NCBI GenBank assembly: GCA_017979445.1
Contig: CM030717.1
Location: forward strand, 16,603,288-16,667,287
Direction: 5' to 3'
Origin: Akebia trifoliata
Lineage: Eukaryota; Streptophyta; Magnoliopsida; Ranunculales; Lardizabalaceae
Length of the DNA: 64,000 nt
This document shows positions 29,815-40,806 of the stretch, piece by piece (the first letter of the stretch is position 1; every line of letters starts with the position of its first letter). Made by a program: the position numbers and the translations under genes. The notes under the pieces are model-generated. The model did no database searches. It was not told the DNA's origin and saw only the letters and a list, made by a program, of their open reading frames with translations.

Positions 29815-31632
29815 TTGGAGAAACCATCGGGTATGTGTTCATTTGCACATTCAGGTATGGTTTCTTCTTCTCATGCCTTTAGTGTCTCGGATAGTAACTA
29901 TTTCAACTCTTGGATCATTGATTCAGGAGCAACCGACCATATGACTCATTGCTCCTTTATATTCTCCACATATAGTCCATGTTCTAGTAACAGAAAAATT
30001 ACATTGGCCAATGGGTCACTTGCTACAGTAGCAGGTCAAGGAGATATTCACATAAGTCCTTCATTAGTTCTGAAAAATGTTTTGTACGTTCCAAAACTTA
30101 CAATAAATCTAGTCTCTGTCCAAAATCTTACAAAGGATTTGAAGTGTAGCTTGACCTTTTCATCCACCTCTTGTATTTTTCAAGACCAAGCTACGGGGAT
30201 GACGATTGGGCATGCTAAGGAAAGCAGTGGCCTTTATTACCTTGATGTGCAGAATAAAAATAAGAGTTGTAGGATTGACAATCCATCTTCCTTGTTGTCA
30301 GATACAAGATCTCCAATAAAAGATCAGATTTGGCTTTATCACCTTCAGTTTGGACATCCTTCCTTTAGGACTTTGAGTGTCATGTTTCCTTCCTTATTTA
30401 AGAATATTGATATTCGTGAATTTCATTGTGACATTTATGAGTTTGCCAAACACAAACGAGTTTCTTTTCCTTTGAGTAATAAAAAATCCTCATTTCCTTT
30501 TCAATTAATCCATAGTGACATTTGGGGACCGTCAAGAATTTCAAATATTTCAGGGGCTAAATGGTTTGTCACGTTTATTGACGATTGTACTCGTGTCACA
30601 TGGGTTTTTTTGCTAAAACAAAAATCTGATGTTTGTACGGTTCTCCCTATCTTTCATGACATGGTCAAAAATCAGTTTTGGGTTAAAATAAAAAAAATAA
30701 GATCTGACAATGCAAGAGAATATTTTAATCAAGTATTATCTCCATATTTTCAAAAAGAGGGAATAATACATGAATCCTCTTGCATAGATACACCCCAACA
30801 GAATGGAATGGCAGGAAGGAAGAATGGCCATCTCTTGTCAACAACTCGTGCACTGTTATTCCAACGGAATGTCCTCAAATACTTATGGGGTGAAGCAGTT
30901 CTCACATCAGCCCACTTAATAAACCGTACTCCATCTCGAGTTCTTGATTTTAAAAGTCCCTGGGAGGTCTTTTCCAAATTTTTTCCTGATTTTGCATCTC
31001 ACAATCGATTGTCACCTCGAGTTTTTGGATGTGTCTCGTTTGTTCATATTCATTCTCATGGTCGTAGTAAACTTGATCCTCAAGCCCTTAGGTATGTCTT
31101 TGTGGGGTATTCCTCAACTCAAAAGGGTTATAAATGTTATCATCCACCATCTCGCAAAATCTTTGTGTCCGCCGATGTAAATTTTGTTGAAGGTGAAAGT
31201 TTTTTCCAACCTTCTCTTCAGGGGGAGACACTTACTAGTGAAGATAAGGATCAAGGGGATCATGGCTTTCTAATGGACTTTCCTGCTCAAGCTAGCCAAC
31301 CACCAACCCAAAACACTCTACCATTTCCCTTGTCTGAAATTGAACCACCAAAACAACTTGAACAAGAACAAGTTGAGCCTTCAAAACAACCCGAAGTTGG
31401 ACAGCTTGAACCTATAACCCCAGGACATACTTGTATTGAATCAGTTATCACGAAACCATTACAAGTTTACTCAAGGAAGAGAGGTTCCACTGCTAAGCCA
31501 AAGCTAGCTCAAACGTTTGAACCAACTCTCGGAAATGAGGTAAATATTGATATCCCTGTCATCAACTTGTCTTCTGAAGTTTTTGAAAAAAATGATCTTG
31601 ACTTACCCATTGCAGTTAGAAAAGGTACCTGA
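29815..31632 (+). pseudogene. Protease and integrase of copia element C
   Basis: A 605-codon frame. The protease site is WIIDSGATDHMTH (about residue 35-45). The GAG-pre-integrase zinc motif begins HLQFGHPSF, but the cysteine pair reads CDIYEFAKH, so the second Cys is Tyr. The integrase core has Asp in HSDIWGPS and Asp in RSDNAREYF, but the position of the catalytic Glu reads NGMAGRKNG (Gly instead). The GKxxH-like C-terminal region and the acidic/proline linker follow. It ends at a TGA (31630-31632). Without the DDE Glu the enzyme should be inactive. Confidence 0.92.
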
Positions 31633-31908
31633 AATTGTACAAAATATCCGTTGTCTCATTTTGTGTCATTCGAAAAAGTGTCACCATCACACAAAAGTTT
31701 TCTCACTCATCTAAACTCCACAACCATACCACAAACACTATCTGAGGCCCTAAGCAAAGAAGAATGGAGACATGCTATGAAAGTGGAAATGGATGTACTC
31801 ACAAAGAACAAAACCTGGGAGTTGGTGGAGCTGCCCAAAGGAAAGAAACCTGTTGGATGCAAATGGGTGTTTTCTCTGAAGTATAAAGCTGATGGATCAC
31901 TTGAATGA
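31633..31908 (+). pseudogene. RT N-terminal segment of element C
   Basis: Between two TGA codons (31630 and 31906). It contains EALSKEEWRHAMKVEMDVL and the hallmark GCKWVFSLKYKADGSLE that begins copia RT. The second TGA stands where copia elements have an Arg codon, consistent with CGA to TGA. Confidence 0.9.
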
Positions 31909-32901
31909 TACAAAGCCAGGTTAGTTGCAAAAGGTTATACACAGACCTATGAAGTGGACTATGAAGAAACATTTGCACCGGTGACTAAGATGAACACAGT
32001 AAGGATTTTGTCGTCATTGGTAGCCAACTTAGATTGGAGTTTACACCAATTCGACGTGAAAAACGCATTTCTTCACGGAGACCTAGAGGAAGAAATTTAT
32101 ATGGTGAGGTCTCCAGGATTTGATGACAATTCAGGAGATAAGAAGGTATGCAGGCTGAAGAAAGCATTGTATGGGTTAAAACAATTTCCACGAGCATGGT
32201 TTGGAAGGTTTACAAAGACAATGTTAGGAATGGGCTACAAACAAAGTCAAGGTGATCACACTTTATTCATAAAACACTCAGCCTTTGGGGGAGTAACTGC
32301 ACTACTGGTATATGTGGACGATATTATTGTCACTGGTAATGATGCGAAGGAAGAAGGAGCACTCAAGAAATGTCTTGCAGAAGAGTTTGAAATAAAAGAC
32401 CTAGGCAAGTTGAAGTATTTCCTAGGTATAGAGGTTGCTCGTTCAAAGGAAGGAATATTTGTCTCACAACAGAAGTATGTGATAGATCTTCTCAAGGAAA
32501 CTGGAAAAATAGGTTGCAGGCCCATGGGGACACCAATAGAAGCAAATCATAGGCTGAGTGAAGCTCCAAAAGATGAAATTATAGACAAAGAGATGTATCA
32601 ACGTTTGGTTGGAAGACTGATTTACCTCTTTCATACTAGGCCTGACATAGCATATTCTGTTAGTGTGGTTAGCCAATTCATGCACAATCCTAAGAGTATA
32701 CACCTGCAAGCCGTATACCGCATCCTCCAATACTTAAAAGGTAGTCCAGGTAAGGGAATTTTATTTAAAAAGGGAACAAACTTGCATTTGGAAGCATACA
32801 CAGACTCAGATTATACAGGGTCCGTGGTGGATAGAAGATCGACATCCGGTTATTGTACATTTCTAAGAGGAAATTTAGTTACATGGAGAAGTAAAAAATA
32901 A
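31909..32901 (+). pseudogene. Reverse transcriptase and RNase H of element C
   Basis: RT motifs are DYEETFAPVTKMNTVRIL, VKNAFLHGDLEEEIYM and the catalytic LLVYVDDIIVTGN; SGYCTF and LVTWRSKK belong to RNase H. The frame ends at TAA (32899-32901) within the RNase H domain. Confidence 0.92.
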
Positions 32902-33267
32902 CCGGTTATAGCAAGATCAAGTGCAGAGGCAGAGTTTTGGGCAATGGCACAAGGAATTTGTGAACTTCTGTGGATCAAAATAATTCTGGAAGATCTTAAA
33001 ATCATCTGGGATCATCCAATGAGGTTGTATTGTGATAACAAGTCAGCCATCAATATTGCTCATAATCCAGTGCAACATGATCGTACAAAACATGTGGAAG
33101 TGGATCAACATTTCATAAAGGAAAAACTAGACAGTGGTTTAATTTGCACCCCATACGTTTCAACAGAAGGGCAACTGGTAGACGTTCTAACGAAAGGATT
33201 ACCTGGAACCACCTTTCAAAAGGTCATTGGCAAGCTGGGAATGGAAAACATATATTCACCAGCTTGA
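32902..33267 (+). pseudogene. RNase H C-terminal part of element C
   Basis: After the TAA the same frame continues PVIARSSAEAEFWAMAQGIC, LYCDNKSAINIAHNPVQHDR, HVEVDQHFIKEKLDSG and ends SPA-stop next to the PPT. The catalytic Asp in CDNKSA and Glu in SAEAEF are present. Confidence 0.9.
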
Positions 33268-33274
33268 GGGGGAG

Positions 33275-33635
33275 TGCTGAAAAATCTACACTTATTTTAG
33301 AAAAATAGGATATTCTTCTTGATTATTCTTGATCATTTTTTACTTTCTAGAACATTCTTGTAACCTTCTACAATAAGATAGTTTTCTAGAATATTCTTGT
33401 AATAGGATAGTTGGTATAGTTTTCTAGAATATTCTTGTAATCCTCTATAATAGGATATTCTAGAATATTCTTGTAATAGGATAGTTGGTAGAGTTTTCTA
33501 GAATATTCTTATAATCCTGTACAATAGGATAGTTTTCTAGAATCTTCTTGTAATAGGATAGTTGGTCTATAAATACCCTATTAGGGCATTTGTAATAGAT
33601 ATAAAAAGAATTCTCAATAAATTCAGTTTCCTACA
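33275..33635 (+). repeat. 3' LTR of copia element C
   Basis: 361 bp. Compared with the 5' LTR it has a 10-bp tandem duplication (attattcttg region near 33323) and about eight substitutions. It ends ctaca at 33635, followed by the TSD. Confidence 0.95.
33345..33575 (+). promoter_or_regulatory. Heat-shock-element array and TATA box in 3' LTR of element C
   Basis: Six perfect three-module HSEs start at 33345, 33384, 33422, 33458, 33496 and 33535, each 13 bp. TATAAATA is at 33568-33575, 20 bp after the last. The first site is intact here but has lost one base match in the 5' LTR. This LTR would drive transcription rightwards (plus strand) into element B's RNase H region, antisense to it and to SYP81. 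Confidence 0.8.
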
Positions 33636-33640
33636 GTCTA

Positions 33641-34195
33641 TCAATCTCCACATACTTTGTACAATCATGTTGCATTGGATTCTATGCAATACTGATGGCG
33701 GCTTTGTTGTCACAGTACGGTTTTATTGGCATGTTCACTGGTAACTTCAACTCTTTTAGTACCCTTAGTCATAACATCTCACAAACCCCATGAGCCATAG
33801 CACGAAATTCTACTTCAGCACTACTTCTTGCAATTACGTTTTGTTTTTTACTCCTCCACGTGACTAAATTACCCCATACATATGTACAGTACCCTGACGT
33901 AGATCTCCTGTCAGTAATTGAACCTGCCCAATCTACATCAATGTAGGCATCAATGCTTTGTTGTGTAGTCTTCTGAAAGAGTAAGCCTTTACCTGGTGTA
34001 CCTTTCAAATATCTTAGGATTCGATAACCTGCTTCAAGATGTTTCTCATAGGGTGAGTGCATAAACTGACTTACTAGACTCATGGAAAATACAATATCTG
34101 ACCGTATATGTGATAAGTAAATCAATTTCCCTACCAATTTCTGAAACTGATATGTATCTATAGGATCACCTTCTTTGTTATCTCCAAGTTTCTAA
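33641..34195 (-). pseudogene. RNase H of element B
   Basis: The minus strand from 34137 reads GKLIYLSHIRSDIVFSMSLV, YLKGTPGKGLLFQK, DVDWAGSITDRRSTSGYCTY and SAEVEFRAMAHGVCEML. It continues after 33769 in a broken frame toward the junction with element C. Confidence 0.9.
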
Positions 34196-34960
34196 TTGGG
34201 ATCAGTAGGGGTGTCTACTGGTCTACAACCACTCATGCCAGTCTCCTTAAGTAGATCAAGAATATACTTCCATTGTAAAACAACAATTCCCTTCCTCAAC
34301 CGAATTATCTCCATCCTAAGAAAGTATCTTAGAGACCCCAAATCCTTGATCTCGAACTATGATGCAAGAGACTTCTTTAATTGATTCATCTCAAGCTAAT
34401 CATCCCCAGTGAGGATTATGTCATCTACATAAACGATTAACACAGCTATTTTTCCATCCTGCGAGTGTTTTACAAACATGGTGTGATCAACCTGTCTCTG
34501 AGTGTACCATTGGCTTTTAACAAACTGAGAAAACCTCTCAAACCAAACCCTTGGTGATTGTTTCAACCCATACAAGGATTTCTTCAGTCTACACACCTTC
34601 GAACCAAATTTCCCATCGAAGCCTGAGGGTGCATCTATATATACCTCTTCCTCCAAGTCTCCATTAAAGAAAGCATTTTTCATATCTAATTGTTGTAGGG
34701 GTCAATCAAGATTTGCTGCAAATGACAAGAGAACTCTCCCAACATTTAACTTTGCTATAGGTGCAAAGGTTTCTAGGTAGTCAATGTCATAAGTTTGAGT
34801 AAATCCCTTAACAACCAACCTAGCTTTATACCTTTCAAGTGATCCATCTGACTTGTATTTAACTGTGAACACCCATTTACACCCCATAATTGTCTTTCCT
34901 CTAAGCAAGTCCACCATCTCCCATGTTTGATTTATCTCAAGAGCCTTCATCTCCTCAAAA
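34196..34960 (-). pseudogene. Reverse transcriptase of element B
   Basis: Blocks on the minus strand: 34950-34702 (TWEMVDLLRGKTIMGCKWVF, YLETFAPIAKLN) and 34683-34396 (VCRLKKSLYGLKQSPRVWFE, LIVYVDDIILTGDD with the catalytic YVDD). Several stops separate them. Confidence 0.92.
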
Positions 34961-35988
34961 ATAGCCTATTTCCACTCGGGAACCTTTAGAGCATCCTGCA
35001 CATTTTTATGAATCTCCATATAGGACACTTGTGAGGTAAAAGCATGAAAATTGGGTGAGAGATTTTCATATGACACATAGTTGGACAATGGATGTTTGGT
35101 ACATGACCTTACACCTTTTCAGACAGCAATAGGAATATTGGAATCAATGGACTCACTAGACTCAAACCTAGGATTAGTACCTAAAGTAGATGGGACTGAT
35201 TGTGAAGGCTTAGAAAAAGCATTACCTGGAAGATTTGTAGACTCATGGTGGTGTGGGAGATCAACCGACTCTTCTCCTTGAGTTGATTTCCTTCGCGAGT
35301 AAATAATATCAAAGGGTATTATCCCTGTGTTCTTGGTGCTTATTTTCTCCATGTTTGATTCATTAGATTCATGACTTTCATGTGATGGCATTAAGGATGG
35401 GCCTGTATTTTCATTATTTAAATAATCTAATTCACAAAAATTTGGTACAATAATGTTTGGGTTCTCAACTTCGGCTAAGGGTGTAGGAGACTGGTCAACT
35501 TCGACTATGGGTGCAAGGGAATGATCAATCGACACATCTTTGAGTTGGAAATATACATCCAAATCTTCATTTTTTTCTCCCCCCCCCCCTGAAGGTGAGT
35601 ATTAAAAGAAGAATTTTGTTCAAAAAAAGTTACATCCATGGCGACAAACAATTTTTTAATAATCGGGTTAAAACATTTGTATCCCTTTTGATTAGAGGCA
35701 TATCCAACAAAAATACATTTTCAAACTCAGTTCAAGTTTTCCTCAGTTATGATCATGAATGTGAACAAAAATAGTGCACCTAAATATCTTTATAGGCAAA
35801 TTTGATGAGAGCTTATTATTATAACTTATGGAAAAAATCCAATGGAGTTTCAAAATTTAAAACCTCACTAGGCATTCGGTTTATAAGATAGGTTGCAGTG
35901 AGAATAGCCTCGCCCCAAAGATATTTAGGTACCTTAGTTGTGAAAAGCAATACCCGAGCTACTTCTAATAGGTGTTTGTTTTTCCTAT
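34961..35988 (-). pseudogene. Integrase C-terminal half and linker of element B
   Basis: From 35988 leftwards the minus strand reads RKNKHLLEVARVLLF and YLWGEAILTATYLINRMPS, the region just after the catalytic Glu of copia integrase, then the GKxxH region, then a run of 11 Gs in sense (35581-35591), and a Ser/Glu-rich linker (35562-35119). The N-terminal integrase half is missing here and is found inverted at 37600-38069. Confidence 0.88.
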
Positions 35989-36065
35989 TACTGTTTTGCT
36001 ATAAATTTATGTATTAGTTCATTATTTTTTTAAGTAGAATAATTATTTCTTCTTTTCAAAAGTTA
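35989..36065 (+). repeat. Partial LTR of element B in inverted orientation
   Basis: About 77 bp, the inner end of the B LTR (ending cttttcaaaagttaca), but on the plus strand. It is followed at 36066 by tggtatcaaagc, a PBS. It is a third copy of this LTR end, besides the two full LTRs. Confidence 0.88.
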
Positions 36066-37204
36066 CATGGTATCAAAGCACTATGCTCTAAATCTCATTT
36101 TCCACGGTAATGACCGGCGCACCGAAAAACCCTACTGCCTCGGCAGATTCCTCCGAGATCACCCAATCGACAGCATCAACATCATCTGGCGAATCTCTCT
36201 CCCAGATTTCTAATCTGCAACTTACAGTTCACAAACTCGATAGGAAAAATTATCTCGAATGGGCGCAATCTGTGAAATTGACGATTGATAGAAGAGGTAA
36301 ATTGGGACATCTGACAGGCAAAGTAACACAACCTACAGCGACTAATCCATACCTGAAAAAATGGCGATCTGAAAATTCTCGTCATTGCATGGCTCATCAA
36401 TTCGATGGAGCCAACAATTGGGAAGCCCTACTCATTCTTACCGACAGGCAAAGAAGTTTGGGAGGCCGTGCAAGATTGTTATTCTAATTTGGAGAATTCA
36501 TCACAGATTTTCGATTTGAAGACACGACTCTGGCAATCAAAGCAACGTGATCGTGAAGTTACCATTTATTACAACGAAATGGTCACTTTATGACAGGAAT
36601 TGGATCAGTGTTACAATGATGATTGAGAAAATCTCAATGATTGTGCTCGTTACAAAAAGAGGGAAGAAAATGATCGTGTGTATATGTTACTTGCTGGTCT
36701 AAATCGCGATTTGGATGAGGTTAGAAGGAGAATTCTTGACCGGAAACTTTTGTCCTCAATCCATGAGGTGTTTTCTGAAGTTCGCCGTGAGGAGTCCCGA
36801 CGAAGGATAATGCTACGAAATCTAGAGCCAAATCCAAACAATGAACTAGAAGGTTCGACTCTTGTATCTAGAGGATTGGATTCCGAAGGTGACAAAAGGA
36901 AGAAGCCTTGGTGCGAACACTGTAGAAAGCCATGGCACACGAAGGATACCTACTGGAAACTTCACGATAAACCACCAAACTGGAAGAAGAAGAATAGTGG
37001 AAAAGAACGTGCATTTCAGGCTGCAACTGAGTATTCTCAAGAGCATCAAGTCAATTCGGAAATGGTCCCATTCACAAAGGAGCAATTAGAGCACCTATAC
37101 AAACTGTTTCAATCTCCAAAATCATCTGTAACTGCTTCTAGCTCTTTAACTCAGAAAGGTAACTCTTTTATTTCAACCTTCGTTAGTGTCTTCCCAAATT
37201 CTAT
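36066..37204 (+). pseudogene. PBS and gag of element B (inverted block)
   Basis: The PBS tggtatcaaagc is at 36066. Gag starts at the Met 36110 and carries LQLTVHKLDRKNYLEWAQSV, the UBN2-type capsid start. The frame shifts near 36400 and stops near 36594; the nucleocapsid part (36678-37204) includes CEHCRKPWHTKDTY, a CCHC knuckle whose last Cys is Tyr. The strand is opposite to the RT of the same element. Confidence 0.88.
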
Positions 37205-38069
37205 AAATCCTTGGGATCATCGATTCGGGAGCAACTGATCACATGACCGGTTGCTCAAAACTTTTTTTTTTTTCTCTATAATCATTGTGCAGGCAATACA
37301 AAGTTCAAAATTGCCGATGGTTCCCTTTCTGCCATAACTGGAACCAGATCTGTTCAACTATCTTCTTCTTTAATTCTTCATAATGTTCATGTTCCGAACC
37401 TTTCTTGTAATTTATTGTCTATTAGTAAAATCACCCTTGATCACAAATGTCGTGTTAATTTTTTTCCATCATTTTGTGAGTTTCGGGATTTGAGTTTAGG
37501 GAGGACGATTGGCAGTGCTAGGGAGTGTGCTGGACTCTACTTTTTTGAAGATGGACCCAACTCGAGTAGACTAAACATTAGTACTTGTTTTAATTCTGTT
37601 TCTGATTCCAGAGATAATGAAATAATGTTATGGCATTATAGATTAGGCTATCCAAGTTTTCAATATTTAAAGTACTTGTTTTCGACTCTTCTTAGAAATA
37701 AAAGTCAATCTTTTTTTGAATGTGAGATTTGTCAGCTTGCTAAACACCATCGTAATTCTTTTTCTCTCCCAATCTTACAAAGCGTCTAAGCCATTTACAA
37801 TTATCCATAGTGATGTTTGGGGACCTTGTCGGGTGTCTACAAATTCTGGAAAAATATGGTTTGTCACATTTATTGATGATCAAACACGGTTAACTTGGGT
37901 TTATTTAATGAGGGAAAAATCTGATGTAGAAACGGTATTTTAAATTTTTTACACCATGGTGGAAAATCAATTTCGTAAAACAATTCAAATATTTAGGAGT
38001 GATAATGGCAAAGAGTACTTTAACAAAGTTTTGGGAATTTTTTGGTAGAAACAAGGATTGTTCATCAAA
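37205..38069 (+). pseudogene. Protease and integrase N-terminal half of element B (inverted block)
   Basis: The protease site reads IIDSGATDHMTG in a shifted frame at about 37213-37250. The integrase zinc motif is present: HYRLGYPSFQYLK then CEICQLAKHHR (37640-37755). The core has HSDVWGPCRVS, TFIDDQTRLTWVYLM and RSDNGKEYFNKV. The reading stops being integrase near 38069 at IVHQS, just where the minus-strand half at 35988 would take over. Confidence 0.9.
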
Positions 38070-38081
38070 GCTTGGATACCA
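38070..38081 (-). promoter_or_regulatory. Primer-binding site of element B
   Basis: On the minus strand tggtatccaagc directly follows the LTR end at 38082, an initiator-Met type PBS with two changes. It overlaps the breakpoint of the inverted block. Confidence 0.75.
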
Positions 38082-38302
38082 TGTAACTTTTGAGGAGAAG
38101 AAATAATTATTCTACTTAAAAAAATAATGAACTAATATATAGATTTATAGCAAAATAGTAGTACCAGTTCTGGAACTAATTTTGCTATAAAAAAGGAACA
38201 ACCAATTACAGCAAAAAAGGACGAAACTGTCTAACTAAGATTTAAAATTTGAAATACTAATTTCAAAAATAAACATCCTAACTACTTCCTAAAATTTTGA
38301 CA
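38082..38302 (-). repeat. 5' LTR of copia element B
   Basis: 221 bp, complete, in the same orientation as the LTR at 28707-28929. TSD ACTCC follows at 38303-38307. Confidence 0.9.
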
Positions 38303-38307
38303 ACTCC

Positions 38308-38780
38308 AAACAACCTTAATTCATATTCCGTGGCCTAGAAACCTTTCACTTAGGATGAAATTATCCAAACCGAAGAAAACGACGCGTTCAGCCTCCAAGA
38401 ATCTTGAGATTTGTGCAAATTATCAAAATTGGACAAAAAAGATAATTTGGAGAGAATACACGTCAAACGATCTCCGTTCTCGACGAAACTTAACAAACTA
38501 TCACATTTTGAGACATAAAATCCAAAACCTTAGGTCCCACACACCAAAAAAGCTAAAAAAACAATGAAATTAGAAAAATGCTCCTTGTGGGGATCACATC
38601 TCCATTCTACTCCCAAAATGAGGCAAAGAAACTCTAAAACAATCCGAAAGCACTACCATTGTTCTCGAAATGAGATTTCGAGTCTAACAAAACCAAAATC
38701 GTTGAAATCGAACAAGTTTATGAAAATCCCTCAAAATTCACGAAATTGCGAAAATACCCTCAATATGTGTTCTAAAAACA
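38308..38780 (+). mobile_element. Tat-type LTR fragment G, right part
   Basis: Continuation of 28320-28706 after element B. It contains gaaatgagatttcgagtcta and cgaaaatacc-type motifs that also occur in the LTR of element D at 57000-57110. It fades into the satellite-like repeats from 38790. Confidence 0.65.
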
Positions 38781-38789
38781 CAACATTCA

Positions 38790-39250
38790 AACATTACGAA
38801 ACAATATGTTAACTCATTCAAACAATTTCAGTAGATGTTAGTACAAAACAATATAACACTCATTCAAGCAATTTCAGTAGATGTTAGTACAAAACAATAT
38901 AACACTCATTCAAGCAATTTCAGTAGTTGTTTACAATTATAGTTAAATCCCAAAAATGGAAATTTGGTAAGAAAGAGAAAGAGACCCCAACTTTTATGCA
39001 TTACACCCCCAAATAAACACACCATTCAAACATTACAAAAAAATAAAACACTCATTCAAACAATTTCAGTAGTTGTTGACAATTATGCTTAAACCCAAAA
39101 AATGGAAATCTAGCAAGAAAAAGAAGAGAGATTCTATTGGCACCCCAACCATTACAAAGCAATATAACACTCATTCAAGCAATTTCGATAGTTGTTTACA
39201 ATTATGCTTAAACCCAAAAAATGGAATCTAGCAAGAGAGAGAGAGAGAGA
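38790..39250. repeat. Compound tandem repeats (46-bp and about 130-bp periods)
   Basis: The anchor ttcagtag recurs at 38827, 38873 and 38919 (46-bp period; unit contains caatataacactcattcaag). A longer unit with acaattatgcttaaaccc and aatggaa.tctagcaaga recurs at about 38935, 39080 and 39198. The units also contain pieces of the MITE arm (accccaac...ttacac), so MITE and satellite histories overlap. Confidence 0.78.
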
Positions 39251-39354
39251 TTCTATTGGCACCCCAACTTTTACTTATTACACCCCAATTTTTTATTTTC
39301 TTTATTTTTATTTGGGCTGTAATAAGTAAAACTTGGGGTGCCATAGTAGAATAT
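39247..39354. mobile_element. Small hairpin MITE
   Basis: About 105 bp. The arm attctattggcaccccaact pairs with the arm ending ggggtgccatagtagaat; the inner parts ttttacttattaca and tgtaataagtaaaa also pair. The loop is about 25 bp of AT. A clear TSD cannot be assigned because the left flank is a GA repeat. Confidence 0.75.
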
Positions 39355-40740
39355 GTGCGATTAAATACTAACACATATGCAGAAGAGGGTAAAAGAGAGA
39401 CAAACGTACCTAGGACAGAGTTGATCAGAAGATGAAATAAAAAAGGTGTTTCGATCACCGTTAGACTTAACCCTCAAGGTGAAATCAAGAGGCTGGAGTG
39501 GGACAACAACAACAACAACAGAGGAGGTTTGAGAGAGAGATCAGACTGCACCGAGATGAAAGTCGTTCAGCGACAGAGAGAGAGTGTGTGTGTGTGTGTG
39601 AGAGAGAGAGAAATCAGGCTGAGAGAATGAGAGAGTTGTTGGGAGAGAGGGTGAGATGTAGACTGTATGAAGCAGAGGCAGAGAGGAGAGGGTGATGTAG
39701 AGGAGATGGTGGGAGATTTTATTTTTAGAGAGATTTACAGGGCACACCTATCTGTTGCAATTTTATTAAAAAACTCCCTTACTTTACTGGGCAGATCTAG
39801 CATGACTAAATTAGTAAGTTTTAAATCCTACTAAGGGTCGTTGGGCCCACATGGATTATCAAATTTGCAATCCAACAACAGTCTTACAGATTTCATGGAA
39901 AAGCTCAGATTCAAAAGAATAAAAATTAAGCAAAAATACTTTTTCAACTTGATTGAACGTGTTGAGAAAAGATGGCTACAGAACTCCTAATTCTAAAACT
40001 AAAATTCAATGGTGAAAAGTAAATTTTGGTCTTCTCAACCTCCGTTTTTCATATATGAAATTATCTTTATCTGTAAAAAGTTCTTAGAATTTTTCTTTTA
40101 TAACCATGTGGCATCAGATCCTGTTTTTGCATACCACAAATTGATGTGTTCAGGATCCACTCTAAGGTATGTTAAGTAACCAATTAACCCCCCACTCCAA
40201 GGTTTGCTGTGCCAACAATTAGATGCAACAGTTAGGTCTGGGTAAATCTCTCTATTTATTTTAGAACTAATGGACCCACTCCACTGTAGAGCGGTATTAT
40301 TGAAAAAAGGAAGGGGTTGGGAAGGAAAAGAGTAAAAAGAATAAAGCTGAAGGGGTAGGACGAAAGCAATAAAGTGGGTCACCATAGCTGGATGAAAAGT
40401 TTGTCGCTCACATGTGGGCCCTACCATTGTGTTTTATTATATAGATAGTTACATACATTGGGCAAATCCATAGCCATGTATTGCAGACATAGTTACCGTC
40501 CATATCAATTTTTCAGGACATATGCACACAATAGGGGTTGAGTAACTTTTAGCAAAACACAAGATCTCATATATAACCAGAATGGGAGATTGTAACCATC
40601 CAACCTTTTACATTCTTTTCAATGGTTGAATTTTTTTTTCAAGGTTTTGAAGAAAATACATGTTAATCTGATGGTCACAATCATCCTATTAGTTGGAAGT
40701 TGGAACTTGTTCAAAGGTTGATCTCAACCACAATAAATCT
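39355..40740. other. SYP81 intron sequence with microsatellites, no gene recognised
   Basis: Within the interval between syntaxin exons. It has acaacaacaac (39503-39520), GT and GA microsatellites (39575-39612), and at 40295-40445 a relative of the AT-rich repeat at 27605-28255. Nothing coding is recognised. Confidence 0.45.
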
Positions 40741-40806
40741 TTTTTTTTTTTTTTTGATCGATAAAGATAATTTTATTGCAAAAGAGAACAAAGGGGGTCG
40801 AGGTGA
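40741..40806 (-). mobile_element. 5'-truncated LINE tail with 17-bp TSD
   Basis: On the minus strand the insert reads cacctcgaccccctttg ... gcaataaaattatctttat, then cgatc and a poly-A of about 15. It is flanked by a perfect 17-bp direct repeat tcaaccacaataaatct at 40724-40740 and 40807-40823. A poly-A tail, a long TSD and extreme 5' truncation are the signature of target-primed insertion. The 3' motif is that of plant L1-type LINEs. Confidence 0.85.

Larger units (their letters stand above)
29101..33635 (+). mobile_element. Ty1/copia element C, young, gag-deleted, with heat-shock-element-rich LTRs
   Basis: LTRs 29101-29451 and 33275-33635, PBS at 29452, PPT gagggggag at 33266-33274, and a perfect 5-bp TSD GTCTA (29096-29100, 33636-33640). 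The LTRs differ by about eight substitutions and one 10-bp duplication. Pol order PR-INT-RT-RH is that of copia. Most of gag is deleted, pol has three nonsense codons, and integrase has lost a zinc Cys and the catalytic Glu, so the copy is not autonomous. Confidence 0.95.
28707..38302 (-). mobile_element. Ty1/copia element B, 5' half inverted, hosting element C
   Basis: The LTRs at 28707-28929 and 38082-38302 are in direct orientation and flanked by a perfect 5-bp TSD ACTCC (28702-28706 and 38303-38307). Removing element C leaves about 5.06 kb, normal for a copia element. Integrase C-part, RT and RNase H read on the minus strand (35988 to 28930), but an LTR piece, PBS, gag, protease and integrase N-part read on the plus strand (35989-38069). 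The two halves meet inside integrase, so they add up to one element whose 5' half is inverted. LTR divergence, about 9% by eye, is higher than in element C. Confidence 0.88.

Noticed and set aside
38070..38081. Reading gcttggatacca as integrase coding rather than PBS
   Set aside because: It adjoins a full LTR end exactly and matches the PBS-LTR junction at 36054-36077 apart from one base; coding overlap is kept only as a microhomology idea.
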